A stretch of 58,435 bases of DNA from Sphingomonas sp. (GCA_019753375.1 JAIELC010000118.1:1-58435), one strand, 5' to 3'. Counted from the first letter of the stretch, positions 16,739-26,190 are shown. Notes: a model not told the origin generated them from the letters alone. Made by a program: numbers and translations.

Positions 16739-18805
16739 TCAGTTCCTGCTTCCATCCGCGTCAAAGACAAGCGGAAATTTTACAATGAATCGCGTGCCGT
16801 CCCCCACAACACTGATGACATCAAGCGTTCCACCCATCGCAAGAATGAGCGTTCGTGCTTCGGCAGCGCCAATACCGAACCCATTGGCTTTGGTAGACGA
16901 AAAAGGTTTGAATAATTCCTTGTGAATAAAATCTGTCGACATACCGCAACCGTGATCTTCCACAGTAATAACGGCTGTTTCTTCCCAGATGGTAAGCGAC
17001 AGAAAAACTTCTGCATCTTCCGGGCTTGCCTCAATAGCGTTTGTCAGGAGATGGCCTAGTGCCTCGGTCAGTTGCTCCTCATCGGCAAGGATGCAGCATT
17101 GTTGCTCGATCGCGACCCGGATCGCGCCGTCGGGGCGGTTTTCGCGCGACAGTCTTAACAACAATTTGTCGAGCTCGACCGGCGCGATGTTGAGCTTGGC
17201 GGGTGCCCGGTCGGTCGAAAGACGCGCCAGCAATGTCGTCATTTTCCCCGTCGCATTTTCCAGCGTTTTTGCCATCGCAACCTGGAATTTCGGGTTGGCG
17301 CTGTGCTCGGCCGCGTTGCTCGAAACAAGCGACAATTGACTGACCAGATTTTTCAAATCGTGAATAATAAATGCAAACCGGCGGTTGAACTCTTCATAGC
17401 GACGCGCTTCCTCCAGCTCCAATTGACTTTGGGCGTCGGTCAGATGGACGGCCACCTGCTGCGCAATGACCTTCAACAGGTCAAAATCCTCCCAGTCGAG
17501 TTCACGCTCTAGCCGCGGGCGCCCTAATACCATGATCCCTACCAATCGCCCTGATCGCACCAATGGCACTGCCGCCCAGGCATGATGCTCGGCCAGCAGC
17601 CATTCGGGCACCTCCGCATCTGCGGACAAAGCGGTGCCGGCGCCACGAACTTCATCAAGAGTAAGGATATTTCCATGGTCGGCGATCGCCCTTAGCCAGC
17701 CGGGGTCGACCGTCAGCGATTGCGAAAACATGCCCTGCACCGGCCAAAGCCATGTCGCGGCCAGGGCAAGGCTGCCACTGCGTTCCACGATGAGCAGGGC
17801 GCCGCCGACCGATTCAGTGATGTCGATGACCGATCGGATCATCCGTTCCTCTGCGGAAACGCCGGGCATGGCATCGTTGCCGATGGTGGCACTAAATCGA
17901 AGCCATTCGCTTCGGTAATCATAGCGATATTCGAAGAGGTTGCGGACAACCACTGCCTTTAACCGCGCCCTCAGCTTGGGTGCGAAGGAAAAGGCTAGAA
18001 TGATCAGCGTGAAAAATGCAGCGACAAGGACTTTGGCAAGATCGGCCGCATGCCCTCCGGCCCAAATCAGTGCCCTGGTGGCTGTAGAAACGGCAACAAA
18101 ATAGCCGCCAAGACCAAACAGTAACAAGGATTGCGTTGCGGCCTGACGCGATAGAGCAAGTTTCCAGCGTTCCTTCCGCCTGGCCGCGATGGCAAAAGCG
18201 GGCAGCAAAGCCAGCAAAACGGCGCCTCGCAGGTCCGACAAAAGCAGGGCTTGGCGGTAACCCAGAACCAAAAGCGTGAAAATATTTAGATCATATGCCC
18301 ACAATACCCCAAGGGCGACCACGATCAGGCGAAATCCAGACCCCGTTTCTGGCGCTGTTGACCGGTAGAGATAATGCGCGAACAAGAGCCCGATCAGGGC
18401 ATAGGTCCAGCGAATAGCCAGCGTTATGACAAATAACGAACTATCAGTCTCAGCATCCAGGATGAAGAGTGCGAACGCAATCGACAGCACCAGCCGAACC
18501 AGCATCAACCCCGTAAGGCCCAGGCAGAAGCGTCGAATGCCCCGCCTAACATCGTGATTCTGTTCGGAAGCACGCGTGGTCGAGTAAATATAGACCAGCC
18601 AACCAAAATCCCGGGCGACTTCGGCAATCGCGACGAGCTGTGGCAACCGAAGCAGCATAGCGCCGCTCCATGCCGCCATGCCCAGGAACGCCACACCGAG
18701 ATAGGTCGCGCCAGGGTGTTCGCGCGCAATCGCTATCCGCCACACTGCAAGAGCAGCATAACATGCGGTGGATAGAATAAGACTCCAGTAGACCAGCAGA
18801 ATCAC
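16739..18805 (-). CDS. prsK: PrsK-type membrane sensor histidine kinase
   Basis: A 688-residue sensor kinase. About eight N-terminal membrane helices (1-290) are followed by a GAF-like domain (about 320-450), a dimerisation/phospho-acceptor region with HDLKN (His482), and an ATPase domain with LLTNAIEASPEDA (N-box), DHGCGMS (G1) and GFGIGAAEAR (G2). This layout matches the XrtA/PEP-CTERM-system kinase PrsK. It ends 5 bases before prsR, so the two are co-transcribed. The sensed signal is unknown. The 5' side is a 650-base region without a supported gene. Confidence 0.92.
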   Translation of the reverse strand: MILLVYWSLILSTACYAALAVWRIAIAREHPGATYLGVAFLGMAAWSGAMLLRLPQLVAIAEVARDFGWLVYIYSTTRASEQNHDVRRGIRRFCLGLTGLMLVRLVLSIAFALFILDAETDSSLFVITLAIRWTYALIGLLFAHYLYRSTAPETGSGFRLIVVALGVLWAYDLNIFTLLVLGYRQALLLSDLRGAVLLALLPAFAIAARRKERWKLALSRQAATQSLLLFGLGGYFVAVSTATRALIWAGGHAADLAKVLVAAFFTLIILAFSFAPKLRARLKAVVVRNLFEYRYDYRSEWLRFSATIGNDAMPGVSAEERMIRSVIDITESVGGALLIVERSGSLALAATWLWPVQGMFSQSLTVDPGWLRAIADHGNILTLDEVRGAGTALSADAEVPEWLLAEHHAWAAVPLVRSGRLVGIMVLGRPRLERELDWEDFDLLKVIAQQVAVHLTDAQSQLELEEARRYEEFNRRFAFIIHDLKNLVSQLSLVSSNAAEHSANPKFQVAMAKTLENATGKMTTLLARLSTDRAPAKLNIAPVELDKLLLRLSRENRPDGAIRVAIEQQCCILADEEQLTEALGHLLTNAIEASPEDAEVFLSLTIWEETAVITVEDHGCGMSTDFIHKELFKPFSSTKANGFGIGAAEARTLILAMGGTLDVISVVGDGTRFIVKFPLVFDADGSRN

Positions 18806-19458
18806 TGAGGCGCTCGATTGAAGCTACACCGTATCAATATACACCCCCAAGGCAGCAACCGTTTCATACTTATACCAGTACGGCCGCGCAAACAGTCCCC
18901 GATTGCATCGGCTTTAATTTCAACCCCGCAACCCCGGCGGGCTTCTATCAAGCTGGCATTAGTTTCCACCTGTAAATGACCGGAAGATTTGATCAGTTCA
19001 GAAGCTGCGCCCGGCTTGTTCCGCCAGCAGAGAAGCTGATGCTCTCGGAATGTCGGTTCCATCCGGCCACCATTCACGCCTGCTGGCTGCAGCAGCAAAA
19101 ATGGCGCAGCGGATGCCGGTTCGTATCCGGGCGACCGTTGTTCTCGTAGTTCCGCAAAGATTGCCCGCCCTCGTCTCCGCGAGTAATGATAACCAGGCTG
19201 ATGAACAATTCGCTGCAGTGCAATAATTTTGGGCGTGGTAAATTTTTGTAAATCATCCGGCAATTTACTCTGGCCAACGGGCGCGCATCAAAAATATTCT
19301 TGCAAGGCAACCAATCTCTGATAGATTCAATTGATCAAACATTTTAAGAAGTATTTTTTGAATTTAAAAAGCGTCAGTTAATACGAAAATTAGAAATATG
19401 GTGCTGACGTGTTTGCCGTACTGTCCGATTTAATTGGGTCGCTTTGGATAGTGTTATT
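18806..19458. other. Gene-free region upstream of prsK and the PilZ gene
   Basis: About 650 bases between divergent genes. An open frame on the minus strand (18802-19263) has Cys/Arg-rich, non-globular composition and no Shine-Dalgarno, so I do not call it. The right part is distinctly AT-rich (about 19330-19440), with short palindromes CTTGCAAG and TCAATTGA. The region probably carries both divergent promoters. No RNA gene or mobile element was recognised. Confidence 0.5.
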
Positions 19459-19971
19459 ATGATGTCATCTATGACGGTAGAAGAAGAATCGATCGGGCCT
19501 CGGTTGGTCGCTCGGCTATATCCTGATAGTCGTCGTGCAAATCGTGTTGTTGCAGAACGACCGATCACTCTTCGGGCAGCCGATAATAAACCAATAGAAG
19601 CCATGGTTGAAAACCTGTCGCGAACAGGCTTTGCGATGTCGACAATTGCCGATCTTGAGATCGGGTTGATCATTGGCTTGAGTATTGGCGGTTCCGTGCG
19701 GCGACGTGTCCGGATTGTCCGTCGCATTGGCCTTGCCTATGGGTGCGAGTTCCTCTCGCCGCTCAGCGATCTGGAAGTCAGCGCTGCGCTGCGATCGAGA
19801 GACGTCATATCTGCCGATTTCCTGTCGGACGGTATGCCTTCCGGGCGCGTTTCCGAGGCGGGCAGGCAGGGACCTAGGCGATTATCGTATCTCGCCAGGG
19901 CCTATATATTAGGTGGTCTTGTAGCGTCGCTTTGGGCCATCGGCATCGTCGTTCTCTGGCGCGTTATTTAG
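19459..19971 (+). CDS. PilZ-domain protein with C-terminal membrane anchor
   Basis: A 170-residue protein, probably a cyclic-di-GMP receiver. The frame opens at a TTG (19444), but the ATG at 19459 has GGATAG seven bases upstream. The PilZ region carries RRANRV (RxxxR-type) followed by VENLSRTGFAMS, the variant of D/NxSxxG that binds c-di-GMP, then GGSVRRRVRIVRRIGLAYGCEFLS. A single membrane helix (AYILGGLVASLWAIGIVVLW) ends the protein, tethering it to the inner membrane. Its placement among EPS genes fits c-di-GMP control of polysaccharide synthesis. Confidence 0.82.
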   Translation: MMSSMTVEEESIGPRLVARLYPDSRRANRVVAERPITLRAADNKPIEAMVENLSRTGFAMSTIADLEIGLIIGLSIGGSVRRRVRIVRRIGLAYGCEFLSPLSDLEVSAALRSRDVISADFLSDGMPSGRVSEAGRQGPRRLSYLARAYILGGLVASLWAIGIVVLWRVI

Positions 19972-20040
19972 CGCAATTGAGCGGGCCAATCCCGGGAACA
20001 GCGGTCCGGGACGCTGTGTGGCGCAAATCTCTTTGATTGG

Positions 20041-20061
20041 GGGGCGATCAATGCGCGCCCC
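20041..20061 (-). terminator. Possible terminator downstream of the GT2 gene
   Basis: A 6-bp GC stem GGGGCG (20041-20046)/CGCCCC (20056-20061) with a 9-nt loop lies about 12 bases after the minus-strand glycosyltransferase stop, in the convergent gap with the PilZ gene. No T-run follows, so support is weak. Confidence 0.3.
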
Positions 20062-20073
20062 ATGCGTATCCAA

Positions 20074-21255
20074 TCAGCGTCGCGGCGTCCTGATCCACTC
20101 AATACTTTGGCGACTAACCGACCCCAGATACAGCGGGATCTTCCACGTTACATACGCGGGTAACTTCCATAATGTCGATGCGGCCAGCGTTGTTCGCCCG
20201 ACGGCTAGCCAAGCGAGGAAGACGCAGCCGCAAGCAACAAGCAACGCCGACAGCAGCAATATTGCTGGAGCAACATCACCAATTACGGCACCTATTACGA
20301 TAATCGCCATCAGCACCACGCTTGCGGTTCCAATCAGCAGCGCAAAGGGCGGCACGAGCAAGTGCAGGCCAAGCCCAAACAATGACCGCTTGCGTCGCAC
20401 AATGCCTTCGATGATCAGCGGGAATGCATGTTTGCGCGCGGTGCCGATAAATCCCCGCTCCCAACGCGTTCGCTGCATAATCGTGGCTTCTTGCGCGGCT
20501 GGCGGGCTCAGAAAGCGCGCCGCTTCCAGGAATGCTGGTGGATTTCCATCGCGCGCAGCCTCTATGGCCAGACCCAGATCCTCCACGATATTGCCAGTGG
20601 ACAAAGCGGCCTGGGCGAAAAATGGCCATGGAAAAGCCATCCCGGTCCCGGTCAGGATTGTGCTGCCGCCCAGTATTGCAATGCCACGCTGACGAACCAG
20701 ATTTTTGATCAGAAACGCGAAGTTTGACATCTGCACAAGGGGCGGGTCCGAAAGCGTTCCCTGGAGAAGATTTGTTGACTGCACGGGTCTTTGCCAGGCA
20801 ACCACTGCATCACGAAGCAACGCAAGGCTATTGCCCACTGGCAGGCAGTCGGCATCGAGGACCGCGACGCAAATGGGTGGAGGCCGTTCAATGTTCGTTG
20901 CGAGGTAATCGCGGCCTGCCGCCAAGGCGAACCCTTTGCCGCGCCGCAAAGGATCATGGCGTTCAACCACCTCGACCCCTGATGCGCGTGCGATCGCAGC
21001 AGTGTCGTCAGAGCAATTGTCGGCGATGACCACAATGCGGATAGACGGATCCCTTAACGACAAGGCGGCCAGCATTTTGCCGATGATGGGCGCTTCATCA
21101 TGCGCGGGAACCAAGACGGCGAGCGAGTCCGTCGACTGGGCGATCGCCAATGTGGAACGAGGAATGAAGTAAGCAATAACTTCAACAGCAAAGATCGTTA
21201 ACACACAAGAAGGTATCACCGCAGCTAACCAAAGCATCGCTACAACCAGGCTCAT
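20074..21255 (-). CDS. Membrane glycosyltransferase, GT2 family
   Basis: A 393-residue GT2 enzyme. One N-terminal membrane helix precedes the GT-A fold: LVPAHDEAPIIG, VIADNCSDDT, the DxD-type VLDADCLP, and the QxxRW element in MQRTRWERG, which is typical of processive or polysaccharide-chain enzymes. Three or four C-terminal membrane helices follow. The start has an excellent AAGGAG five bases upstream. It is divergent from the UDP-glucuronate decarboxylase gene. It probably adds a sugar to, or polymerises, the exopolysaccharide; donor and linkage are not readable. Confidence 0.88.
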   Translation of the reverse strand: MSLVVAMLWLAAVIPSCVLTIFAVEVIAYFIPRSTLAIAQSTDSLAVLVPAHDEAPIIGKMLAALSLRDPSIRIVVIADNCSDDTAAIARASGVEVVERHDPLRRGKGFALAAGRDYLATNIERPPPICVAVLDADCLPVGNSLALLRDAVVAWQRPVQSTNLLQGTLSDPPLVQMSNFAFLIKNLVRQRGIAILGGSTILTGTGMAFPWPFFAQAALSTGNIVEDLGLAIEAARDGNPPAFLEAARFLSPPAAQEATIMQRTRWERGFIGTARKHAFPLIIEGIVRRKRSLFGLGLHLLVPPFALLIGTASVVLMAIIVIGAVIGDVAPAILLLSALLVACGCVFLAWLAVGRTTLAASTLWKLPAYVTWKIPLYLGSVSRQSIEWIRTPRR

Positions 21256-21378
21256 TGTTACTCCTTGCAGCGTGCCCTTGTTTGGCGTGGACCGACTTTA
21301 AATTAGTCTGACCGTACCCTTGCCACGGCGGGCTGCATCGATAAAGGGCATACCGACGGGCGGAGGAGGGACTTTCGA

Positions 21379-22326
21379 GTGGCGCGCAATTACTTTTCGC
21401 AAAAGCGAGTGCTGGTTACAGGCGGGGCCGGATTTTTGGGCTCTCACCTGATCGACCGGTTGCTCGGCGAAGGCCATGAAGTTTTATGCGTGGACAACCT
21501 GTTCACGGGCAGCAAGCGCAACATTGCACATCTGCTGCAGCATCCCCGCTTTGAATTTATGCGGCACGATATCTGTTTTCCGCTGTTCGTTGAAGTTGAC
21601 GAAATCTACAATCTCGCCTGCCCGGCGTCGCCCGTGCATTATCAGCATGACCCGGTCCAGACCACGAAGGTTTCGGTCAACGGGGCGATCAATATGCTCG
21701 GTCTTGCCAAGCGCCTGCGTTGCCGGATCCTGCAGGCCTCAACGAGCGAGGTCTATGGGGACCCAACCGTCCATCCCCAGGTCGAAAGTTACTGGGGCAA
21801 CGTCAATCCGATCGGCCCCCGTTCGTGTTATGATGAGGGGAAAAGGTGCGCAGAGACGCTCTTTTTCGATTACCATCGCCAGCATGCGCTGGACATAAAA
21901 GTTATCCGTATTTTCAATACTTACGGTCCCCGCATGCATCCGTCCGATGGACGAGTGGTGTCGAATTTCATCATGCAGGCTCTGCGCGACGAGGACATCA
22001 CACTTTACGGTGATGGTTCGCAAACGCGCAGCTTCTGCTTCGTCGACGATCTGGTCGATGGTTTTGTTAAGCTCATGGGGTCCAGCAATTTTACCGGCCC
22101 GGTGAATGTGGGCAATCCAAACGAATTTACGATCCGGGAGCTCGCCGAACTGGTGATCGAGCTGACGGGGTCAAAGTCGAAACTTGCTTTCCGCCCGTTG
22201 CCGCAGGATGATCCGCTGCAACGTCGCCCCAATATATCCCTGGCGCAGGAAAAGCTTGGCTGGGAGCCGAAAATACAGCTTCGAGAGGGTTTGGGACGGA
22301 CGATCGACTATTTTAAAACGGTCTGA
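21379..22326 (+). CDS. UDP-glucuronate decarboxylase (UDP-xylose synthase)
   Basis: A 315-residue extended SDR enzyme that makes UDP-xylose from UDP-glucuronate. The Rossmann motif [14 protein letters not shown] begins at residue 14. [12 protein letters not shown] and STSEVYGDP are UXS signatures, and SCYDEGKR holds the YxxxK catalytic pair. [21 protein letters not shown] and [17 protein letters not shown] also match the family. The GTG start has GGAGG upstream. It likely supplies xylose (or a 4-keto-pentose) to the surrounding polysaccharide machinery. It is convergent with the GT4 gene, only 12 bases apart. Confidence 0.93.
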   Translation: MARNYFSQKRVLVTGGAGFLGSHLIDRLLGEGHEVLCVDNLFTGSKRNIAHLLQHPRFEFMRHDICFPLFVEVDEIYNLACPASPVHYQHDPVQTTKVSVNGAINMLGLAKRLRCRILQASTSEVYGDPTVHPQVESYWGNVNPIGPRSCYDEGKRCAETLFFDYHRQHALDIKVIRIFNTYGPRMHPSDGRVVSNFIMQALRDEDITLYGDGSQTRSFCFVDDLVDGFVKLMGSSNFTGPVNVGNPNEFTIRELAELVIELTGSKSKLAFRPLPQDDPLQRRPNISLAQEKLGWEPKIQLREGLGRTIDYFKTV

Positions 22327-22338
22327 TCAATCGAATTT

Positions 22339-23424
22339 CTAAGCTCTGCCGACAATTTGCCGAAAGAATGAGCGATAGCTCTCGGCGACAGCCGCGATCG
22401 AAAACCGCTCCACGGCACACTGCGCGTCGCGTACTGGCAGCTTTTTATTCAAGGCATTATCGATCTGCGAGCTCAGCGCTTCCAGATTCGTTGAATCCAC
22501 CAGATATTCTTCGTCACCAACCAGCCAGCGATTGCGCGGATTGTCGTGCGCGACGACAGGCAGGCCAGACGCCATCGCCTCGACGTAGACATTGCCGAAC
22601 GACTCATATTCGGACAGATGCAGAAAGACGTCGGCGGACCGATAAAGAGCGGGCATTTGCGCTGCCGGAACCGATATCCGCCGATATCGCCCAGGCATCA
22701 GGTCATTAGCCAGCGCCTCCGCGCGTTCGCGCAGCGGCCCATCTCCCGCAACAACCAGATGCGCGCCGGCGATTGCGGCGACCGCGCGAATTCCCTGCTC
22801 GACACGCTTGCTCTCGATATGGGCGCTGACCATCAGGACGATTTGCGCATCTTCTCTCAATCCAAAAGCGGCTCGGTCGGCGATCCCTTTGGAAAACTTT
22901 GCTACGTCGATGCCATTGGGGATCATGGCGCAACGCCGCAACTCGCGATTATTCTCGAAATAGTCCGGATTTGTGCAGACCAATCCGTCACACCCGAAGA
23001 ATCGATATTCGGAGTTGTTGGCAACCGATGGCCAATCGCCGTTCTGTGTCACGAAGACATGGGGCGGGCGGCGTCCGACAAGCGTGGGTCGACGAAGTAC
23101 CCAATTTGTAAAAGGAAAGGAGCAGGTGACGGTAACATCATAATCACGCGGACGAAACTTGGCGGCCAGTGAGACCGCAAATGTTGCCTCTTCGTAACTT
23201 GTGTTGTTTCGGAAGACGGGCAAACTGGGAAGCCTCTCGAAACGCTCACGACGTATCGATGCGGCGTGAATGAAGCGATATGGCTTTCCTTCGCGGGGTT
23301 CGCCGGATCCGATAAGGGTGACGTCGTCGCCTGATGTCGCCAGCTCGGACGCGACGCTGGACAGGGCGATCTCGGCGCCGCGATCATATCGGTGAAATCC
23401 TGGTAGCGCGAAGAGAATGCGCAT
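22339..23424 (-). CDS. Glycosyltransferase, GT4 family
   Basis: A 361-residue GT-B enzyme. I start it at the Met at 23424 (MRILFALPGFHRYDRGAEIA), the usual GT4 opening with a G-rich loop. The longer frame to 23550 runs through a tandem repeat and is unlikely to be protein. The retaining-GT4 EX7E signature is in EYESFGNVYVEAMASG, and VSAHIESKRVEQGIRAV plus VVAGDGPLRERAE form the donor-site core. It probably adds a sugar in EPS assembly. Three direct repeats sit immediately upstream of the start, overlapping the likely ribosome-binding site AGGGG. Confidence 0.88.
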   Translation of the reverse strand: MRILFALPGFHRYDRGAEIALSSVASELATSGDDVTLIGSGEPREGKPYRFIHAASIRRERFERLPSLPVFRNNTSYEEATFAVSLAAKFRPRDYDVTVTCSFPFTNWVLRRPTLVGRRPPHVFVTQNGDWPSVANNSEYRFFGCDGLVCTNPDYFENNRELRRCAMIPNGIDVAKFSKGIADRAAFGLREDAQIVLMVSAHIESKRVEQGIRAVAAIAGAHLVVAGDGPLRERAEALANDLMPGRYRRISVPAAQMPALYRSADVFLHLSEYESFGNVYVEAMASGLPVVAHDNPRNRWLVGDEEYLVDSTNLEALSSQIDNALNKKLPVRDAQCAVERFSIAAVAESYRSFFRQIVGRA

Positions 23425-23436
23425 TACGGTGACCCC

Positions 23437-23472
23437 TTGTCGTGCGGAATTGTCGTGCAGAATTGTCGTGCA
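23437..23472. repeat. Tandem 13-base direct repeat upstream of the GT4 gene
   Basis: The unit GAATTGTCGTGCA occurs exactly twice in tandem (23447-23459 and 23460-23472), preceded by a 10-base near copy TTGTCGTGCG (23437-23446). On the minus strand this gives TGCACGACAATTC repeats ending a few bases before the AGGGG and ATG of the GT4 gene. The position suggests operator iterons or a slipped duplication. Confidence 0.75.
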
Positions 23473-23890
23473 GAAACTCTTGTTCCTCTCGCGCTGCAGG
23501 ATTTTTCTGCGGGCTCCGGGGGCGATAATCGAATTTTCTTTCGGCGCCATAAAATTTCACGCGGTTGCGCTGATCACGCGGTGCTCGCGGACCGCTGGTG
23601 CGGAATCCTGCAGCGTTGGCCTCTGCGCCACCTTGCAGCGGAACAGAACGCGCTTGGCAGGTCGTGAGGTTGGCCGCCGCCCTTGAGCGAAGTTGGTGAT
23701 GTTTTCGGACCGCGCGTAATTGCGGCCTTAGATACGCTCCGATACATGGCAGTTGGTGAATTCCCACAGGGCAGTTAATTTTTTGGGGCGCGCATCATCA
23801 TTATGACAGTCTTGATCGTCCTCGAATTGCCTGTGCGGAAAAGGTCGGACTCGTTTGACTATGTTGATGCTTTTGCGACGCGCCTATCAA

Positions 23891-23910
23891 TTGCCCGATT
23901 AATCGGGCAA
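23891..23910. promoter_or_regulatory. Perfect 20-bp palindrome, candidate operator
   Basis: TTGCCCGATTAATCGGGCAA is a perfect palindrome with no spacer. It ends 4 bases before the GTG at 23915 and 25 bases before the ATG at 23936 of the GT2 gene. With no loop it is more likely a dimeric-regulator DNA site than an RNA hairpin, and it favours the downstream ATG as the start. Confidence 0.6.
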
Positions 23911-23935
23911 CGCCGTGGTTGACGCACCGGGACCC

Positions 23936-24904
23936 ATGATCGGTTATGTTGTAATCGGTCGCAACGAAGGACAGCGATTGGTTCGCTGCCTCGACAGCAT
24001 TCGACACGCGCATTGTGCTGTCTACGTTGATTCTGGTTCCACTGACGCCAGCGTTGCCGAAGCGCAAGCGCGCGGCGTGCATGTCGTCGCGCTCGATTTG
24101 TCCGTTCCCTTTACCGCGGCCCGAGCGCGTAACGCCGGCTTTTCGGAGCTGACTGCAAAAGCACCGGCCACGACGCTGGTCCAATTTGTTGATGGCGATT
24201 GCGAAGTCGTGGACGGCTGGATCGAGGATGCTGTAGCCTTCATACGGGACAATGACGGGGTGGCAGTAGTTTGCGGCCGCCGCCGCGAAATCTCTCCAGA
24301 GACCTCTTTTTATAACCGGCTGTGCGATCTCGAATGGAACACGCCGATCGGCGAAGCGTCGGCATGCGGTGGCGACGCGCTGATCCGGGTTGACGCATTC
24401 AAGGGCGTCGACGGGTACGACGCACGTCTTATCGCCGGAGAGGAGCCCGAAATGTGTGCTCGCTTGCGGGCACAGGGTTGGAAAATCTGGCGTCTGGACG
24501 CAGACATGACGTTGCATGACGCCGCAATGCTCGATGTGCGCCAATGGTGGCTCCGCGGGGTAAGAACCGGACTTGGTTATCTCCAGGTGTGGCGCACCAC
24601 CCGCAATCGGCCTTTCCAGCTTTATTTTCGAGAAATTTTGAGCAGCCTGTTCTGGGGATCAGCGGTCCCGGTTGCTGCTGTTGCCTTGGCCATCCTGATA
24701 TCGCCGCTCTCGCTGGTTCTCACTCTGCTGGTATATTGCGTTCAAATAGCCCGCATTGCGTTTCGACGTGGGGTCTTTGTTCGGCTTTCCTGGCAATATG
24801 GATTTTTCATGGTGCTGGCCAAATTTGCGGAATCGCAAGGTATTTGGCGTGGATTACGGAAAATCCGTAATGGATCGTCTCAATCGAACATCTTTTACAA
24901 ATAA
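23936..24904 (+). CDS. Glycosyltransferase, GT2 family, membrane-associated
   Basis: A 322-residue GT2 enzyme. It opens with IGYVVIGRNEGQRLVRCLDS, followed by YVDSGSTDAS and the DxD-like VQFVDGDCEVVDGW. A conserved GEEPEMCARLRAQGWKIW segment is typical of GT2 proteins that act on lipid-linked sugars. Two C-terminal membrane segments (about residues 235-275) anchor it. The frame begins at GTG 23915, but I prefer the ATG at 23936 because the 20-bp palindrome would overlap the upstream ribosome-binding region. A GT4 gene follows 74 bases later. Donor and acceptor are unknown. Confidence 0.87.
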   Translation: MIGYVVIGRNEGQRLVRCLDSIRHAHCAVYVDSGSTDASVAEAQARGVHVVALDLSVPFTAARARNAGFSELTAKAPATTLVQFVDGDCEVVDGWIEDAVAFIRDNDGVAVVCGRRREISPETSFYNRLCDLEWNTPIGEASACGGDALIRVDAFKGVDGYDARLIAGEEPEMCARLRAQGWKIWRLDADMTLHDAAMLDVRQWWLRGVRTGLGYLQVWRTTRNRPFQLYFREILSSLFWGSAVPVAAVALAILISPLSLVLTLLVYCVQIARIAFRRGVFVRLSWQYGFFMVLAKFAESQGIWRGLRKIRNGSSQSNIFYK

Positions 24905-24929
24905 ACATCGACTATAAACTTCTGCGGCA

Positions 24930-24945
24930 TGGTACCGAAATCGCA
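24930..24945 (+). promoter_or_regulatory. Candidate sigma-54 promoter upstream of the GT4 gene
   Basis: TGGTACCGAAATCGCA has GG and GC elements 10 bases apart and matches TGGCAC-N5-TTGCA at all but two positions. It sits about 35 bases before the GT4 GTG start. Since PrsR is a sigma-54 activator, such a site is expected in this locus. It is a single weak match found by eye. Confidence 0.35.
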
Positions 24946-24978
24946 GTATTGTCTGTCTATAAATAGGAAAATGGCGAC

Positions 24979-26190
24979 GTGCGGATTGCTTATCTTGTGA
25001 GCCTTTACCCTGCGACCTCGCATACTTTCATTCGCCGTGAAATCGTCATGCTCCGCAAGGCGGGCCTCCACATCGACAGCTTCAGTATCCGCAAGCCGCC
25101 TTCGGACCCGAAGCGCGCGTCTGCAGAATTTGCGGCAGAATCCGGCCAAACCTTTTATGTGCTAGCTGCAACAAGGCGGACGGGCGTGGCCGCACATTTG
25201 TGGGCGGTTGTATCGCACCCGGCGAGATACTTTAGTACACTGGGCGTGGCATTGACGCACAGGGTGCCCGGCGCCAAGTCACTGGTCTGGGCGCTTTTCC
25301 ATTTCGCTGAAAGCATCGTCCTCGCCAGAGAAATAAGGCGTCGCGGCATTGATCGCATTCACAATCATTTTGCGAATTCGGCGGCGACGGTGGGGATGTT
25401 GGCGTCGCGATTTCTGAACATCCCCTGGTCGCTGACGCTACACGGCATTTCTGAGACGGATTACCCCGCCGGCCTGCTGCTGGGCCGCAAGATCGAAGCT
25501 GCACAATTTGTTGCTTGCGTCTCCTGGTTTGGCCGTGCGCAAGCGATGCGGGTAACCTCACCCGATCAATGGCATAAATTTGCAATTGTGCGTTGCGGCA
25601 TCGACCTTGCCGAACTTCCGGAACGGCGAACCGCGAGCAACCTTGCGGGTCGTCCAGCGCGAATCCTGTGCGTCGGTCGCCTTTCTCCTGAAAAAGGGCA
25701 GGCGGGTTTACTGGAGGCATTCTCACAGGTGCTTGAACGGGGGCACGCCGCCCAGCTTGTTCTGGTCGGCGATGGACCTGACAGAGCCATGCTTGAAGCG
25801 CGTGCGAAAGATCTCGGGCTGACGGAGGTTACGACCTTCACAGGCAGGTTGGATGAAGCCGCAACGCTCGTGGCGATCAGCCAATGCGATGTGCTCGTCT
25901 CGTCAAGCTTTATGGAGGGACTGCCCGTTGTCCTGATGGAGGCGATGGCTCTTGATGTTTGTGTCGTCGCCAGCCGCGTGGCGGGCATTCCGGAATTGGT
26001 TGAAGATGGACGAACGGGCTATTTGTTTACGCCTGCCAACTGGAGCGAGCTTGCCGACAAAATTGAACTGGCAATAACTGATCAAAAAAAACAGGAAAAT
26101 ATCCGGGTAGATGCCCGTAAATTGATAGAGTCAGATTTTGCAATAGATAAGGCCGTCGTGCCGATGATAGATTTATTACGTCAAATTTGA
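24979..26190 (+). CDS. Glycosyltransferase, GT4 family (WcaL-like)
   Basis: A 403-residue GT-B enzyme resembling colanic-acid-type GT4 proteins. The start RIAYLVSLYPATSHTFIRRE and the region IHNHFANSAATVGMLAS, then LTLHGISETDY, are typical of this subgroup. The donor domain has VGRLSPEKGQAGLLEAF and the EX7E signature in EGLPVVLMEAMALD. The start is a GTG with AGGAAAA upstream. It follows the GT2 gene on the same strand. The substrate is unknown; the context is exopolysaccharide repeat-unit assembly. Confidence 0.88.
   Translation: MRIAYLVSLYPATSHTFIRREIVMLRKAGLHIDSFSIRKPPSDPKRASAEFAAESGQTFYVLAATRRTGVAAHLWAVVSHPARYFSTLGVALTHRVPGAKSLVWALFHFAESIVLAREIRRRGIDRIHNHFANSAATVGMLASRFLNIPWSLTLHGISETDYPAGLLLGRKIEAAQFVACVSWFGRAQAMRVTSPDQWHKFAIVRCGIDLAELPERRTASNLAGRPARILCVGRLSPEKGQAGLLEAFSQVLERGHAAQLVLVGDGPDRAMLEARAKDLGLTEVTTFTGRLDEAATLVAISQCDVLVSSSFMEGLPVVLMEAMALDVCVVASRVAGIPELVEDGRTGYLFTPANWSELADKIELAITDQKKQENIRVDARKLIESDFAIDKAVVPMIDLLRQI

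Larger units (their letters stand above)
23425..23935. other. Divergent intergenic region between two glycosyltransferase genes
   Basis: About 500 bases with no supported gene; open frames here have Cys/Arg-rich shadow composition. It contains a 13-base direct repeat at 23437-23472 next to the minus-strand GT4 start and a perfect 20-bp palindrome at 23891-23910 next to the plus-strand GT2 start. Both look regulatory. Confidence 0.6.

Noticed and set aside
18802..19263. Open frame of 153 codons on the minus strand upstream of prsK
   Set aside because: Composition is rich in Cys and Arg, there is no recognisable motif or ribosome-binding site, and it overlaps the likely prsK promoter.
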